A stretch of 64,000 nt of DNA, from contig QHSI01000109.1 in NCBI GenBank assembly GCA_003221515.1, positions 58,532 through 122,531 of the forward strand, written 5' to 3'. The stretch's first letter is position 1, and every line of letters begins with the position of its first letter. Both the position numbers and the translations under genes were made by a program. This document shows, piece after piece, positions 62,925 to 64,000 of the stretch. The stretch is from Candidatus Rokuibacteriota bacterium (lineage in GTDB: Bacteria > Methylomirabilota > Methylomirabilia > Rokubacteriales > CSP1-6). The notes under the pieces are model-generated. The model saw only the letters and a list, made by a program, of their open reading frames with translations. It was not told the origin of the DNA and did no database searches.

Positions 62925-64000
62925 GCGCCTTGAAAAGTTCTGTCGACGAGCGACTGGTGCAGCTCTTCCGACAGCTGGGCCTGGATCGGGTGCATCTCGC
63001 AGCTCGTGTGACCGCGGACTGGCGCGGTCTCGCCACGACGCGTCCGGAGACGATTGCTTCCCTGACGCTCGTATGTCCAACGGGCCTGGACGCCACGCCG
63101 CTCGGGGCGCTGACCTCGCGTGTCCTCGTGCTGACCGGCGATCAAGGGACGCCCGCCGAGGCGATCTCGAAGGCCATGCGGGCTCACCCGGAAGCTTCGA
63201 TCATCACCCTCAATGACTATTACGGCCATCCGCGCGCCGACCTCCTGACGGACCGTGCAGAGGATATCGGGGCAGCGATGCTGGCTTTTCTGGCACGCAT
63301 GGACCAGCTTCATGCAGTCAAGCCCGTGCGCCTTCCGGCGCAGGAGGGAGAGCTGGACGGTATCTCCTATCGTATACAGGGTGCTGGCGCCCCGCTGGTC
63401 TTGCTGCCCTTAGGCCTCGCCGCGTCGCAGTGGGAGCCTTTACTCCCCAGGCTCAGCGCGCAGTACTGCACCCTCACGCTGGGCGGTGCCATCTTGGGGT
63501 CGGTCGCCAGCCTTGAAGCACGCGGTCGGAGCACGGGCTACCTGGGGGTGGTGCGGAATCTCATTGCCGAAATACACCTGCATCCGGGTGAGACGATTCT
63601 GGACGTGGGGTGTGGCTCAGGCGTCCTCGACCGCTGGCTGGCGCGGCATACCGGCGGAGCGCATCGGATCACCGCGGTCGACATTCATCGAACCTTGCTG
63701 CGAGAGGCCGCGGCCCTGGCCACGAAGGAAGGCCTGGCGGAGCATATCGAGTTTCGCGAAGGCAATGCGGAAGTCCTGCCCTTCGGGGACAATAGCTTCG
63801 ACGTGACGATGTCGGCGACCGTCATGGAGCTCCTGGACGCTGAGCGGATGCTCCGTGAGATGGTGCGCGTCACCCGGCCGGGTGGGCGTGTCGGAGTCGT
63901 CGTGCGGGCGATCGATATGCAATCCTTCGTCAACGTTCCCGTGCGCGCTGAGCTGAAGATGAAGATCGCCGCGCTCCCGAACGGGCTGGCCGGCGCCAGA
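62897..64000 (+). CDS. Hydrolase-like region fused to a SAM-dependent methyltransferase (3' end outside window)
   Basis: The open frame runs to the window edge (368 codons). The N-terminal ~130 residues have alpha/beta-hydrolase-like features (VHLAARVTADWRGLATTRPE, TIASLTLVCPTG, SRVLVLTGDQGTP) without a clear nucleophile. A second short stretch, GISYRIQGAGAPLVLLPLGL, looks like the start of another hydrolase domain. From about residue 230 a class I methyltransferase begins: ILDVGCGSGVLDRWLARHTG (SAM motif I), ITAVDIHRTLL, GNAEVLPFGDNSFDVTMSAT and EMVRVTRPGGRVGVV. The start is uncertain: GTG 62897 (overlapping the amidohydrolase gene by 28 bases) or TTG 62930. The substrate is unknown. Confidence 0.75.
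   Translation, partial: MEQSPLARVSALKSSVDERLVQLFRQLGLDRVHLAARVTADWRGLATTRPETIASLTLVCPTGLDATPLGALTSRVLVLTGDQGTPAEAISKAMRAHPEASIITLNDYYGHPRADLLTDRAEDIGAAMLAFLARMDQLHAVKPVRLPAQEGELDGISYRIQGAGAPLVLLPLGLAASQWEPLLPRLSAQYCTLTLGGAILGSVASLEARGRSTGYLGVVRNLIAEIHLHPGETILDVGCGSGVLDRWLARHTGGAHRITAVDIHRTLLREAAALATKEGLAEHIEFREGNAEVLPFGDNSFDVTMSATVMELLDAERMLREMVRVTRPGGRVGVVVRAIDMQSFVNVPVRAELKMKIAALPNGLAGAR

Overview
This high-GC window comes from a Gram-negative, LPS-making bacterium. The gene order (lysS-lolC-lolD-bamA-ompH-lpxD-lpxA-lpxI-lpxB-waaA-lpxK plus heptose genes) resembles that of Deltaproteobacteria such as Geobacter. The accessory content (flavin-dependent LLM oxidoreductase, VOC protein, amidohydrolase) also fits Candidatus Rokubacteria / Methylomirabilota. 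The lineage is an inference from gene order and composition, not from a marker tree. I saw no rRNA, tRNA or CRISPR array.

Positions 1-47,356 are one unbroken minus-strand run of about 40 genes, most joined by ATGA, GTGA or TGATG start/stop overlaps. In transcription order it holds: an M16 peptidase pair, rhomboid, tlyA, nadK, recN, secA, smc, a RodZ-like HTH protein, ftsY; the riboflavin genes ribD-ribE-ribBA-ribH with nusB; a metallophosphoesterase, lnt, prfB (with its programmed +1 frameshift), lysS, lolC, lolD; a single reading frame that encodes complete ClpC followed by complete BamA; ompH, lpxD, lpxA, a Gfo/Idh/MocA oxidoreductase, lpxI, lpxB, a DUF374 acyltransferase, waaA, lpxK; and the LPS core genes (waaF, four GT4 glycosyltransferases, gmhB, hldA, hldC, waaC). 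Together these build lipid A-Kdo-heptose core, insert outer-membrane proteins (BamA, OmpH), mature and sort lipoproteins (Lnt, LolCD), and run secretion and chromosome maintenance. fabZ, lpxC and msbA are not in the cluster.

From 47.4 kb the window changes to short mixed-strand units with signs of decay. These are an exported protein made of 21 QAPR-ending repeats with a strong terminator, a broken protease-rhodanese gene, a HIT hydrolase, two tiny genes (38 and 36 codons), a hydantoinase with a large internal deletion, an SDR, and a c-di-GMP-I riboswitch with a ribosome-site-sequestering hairpin in front of a large FN3/Ig/LamG surface protein. Further on are remnants of an IS21-type transposase, a DUF2071 protein and a serine recombinase, several small exported proteins, a second FN3-type surface protein related to the first, and a folate enzyme (MTHFS).

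From 60.2 kb to the end there is a plus-strand catabolic-looking cluster: a 5'-truncated VOC protein, an LLM flavin oxidoreductase, an amidohydrolase, and a hydrolase-like/methyltransferase protein that runs off the window.

The most unusual items are the ClpC-BamA continuous frame, the repeat protein beside a degenerate trypsin-like protease, the riboswitch-controlled surface protein, and a 47-bp duplication that pulled apart the lpxB/acyltransferase overlap.
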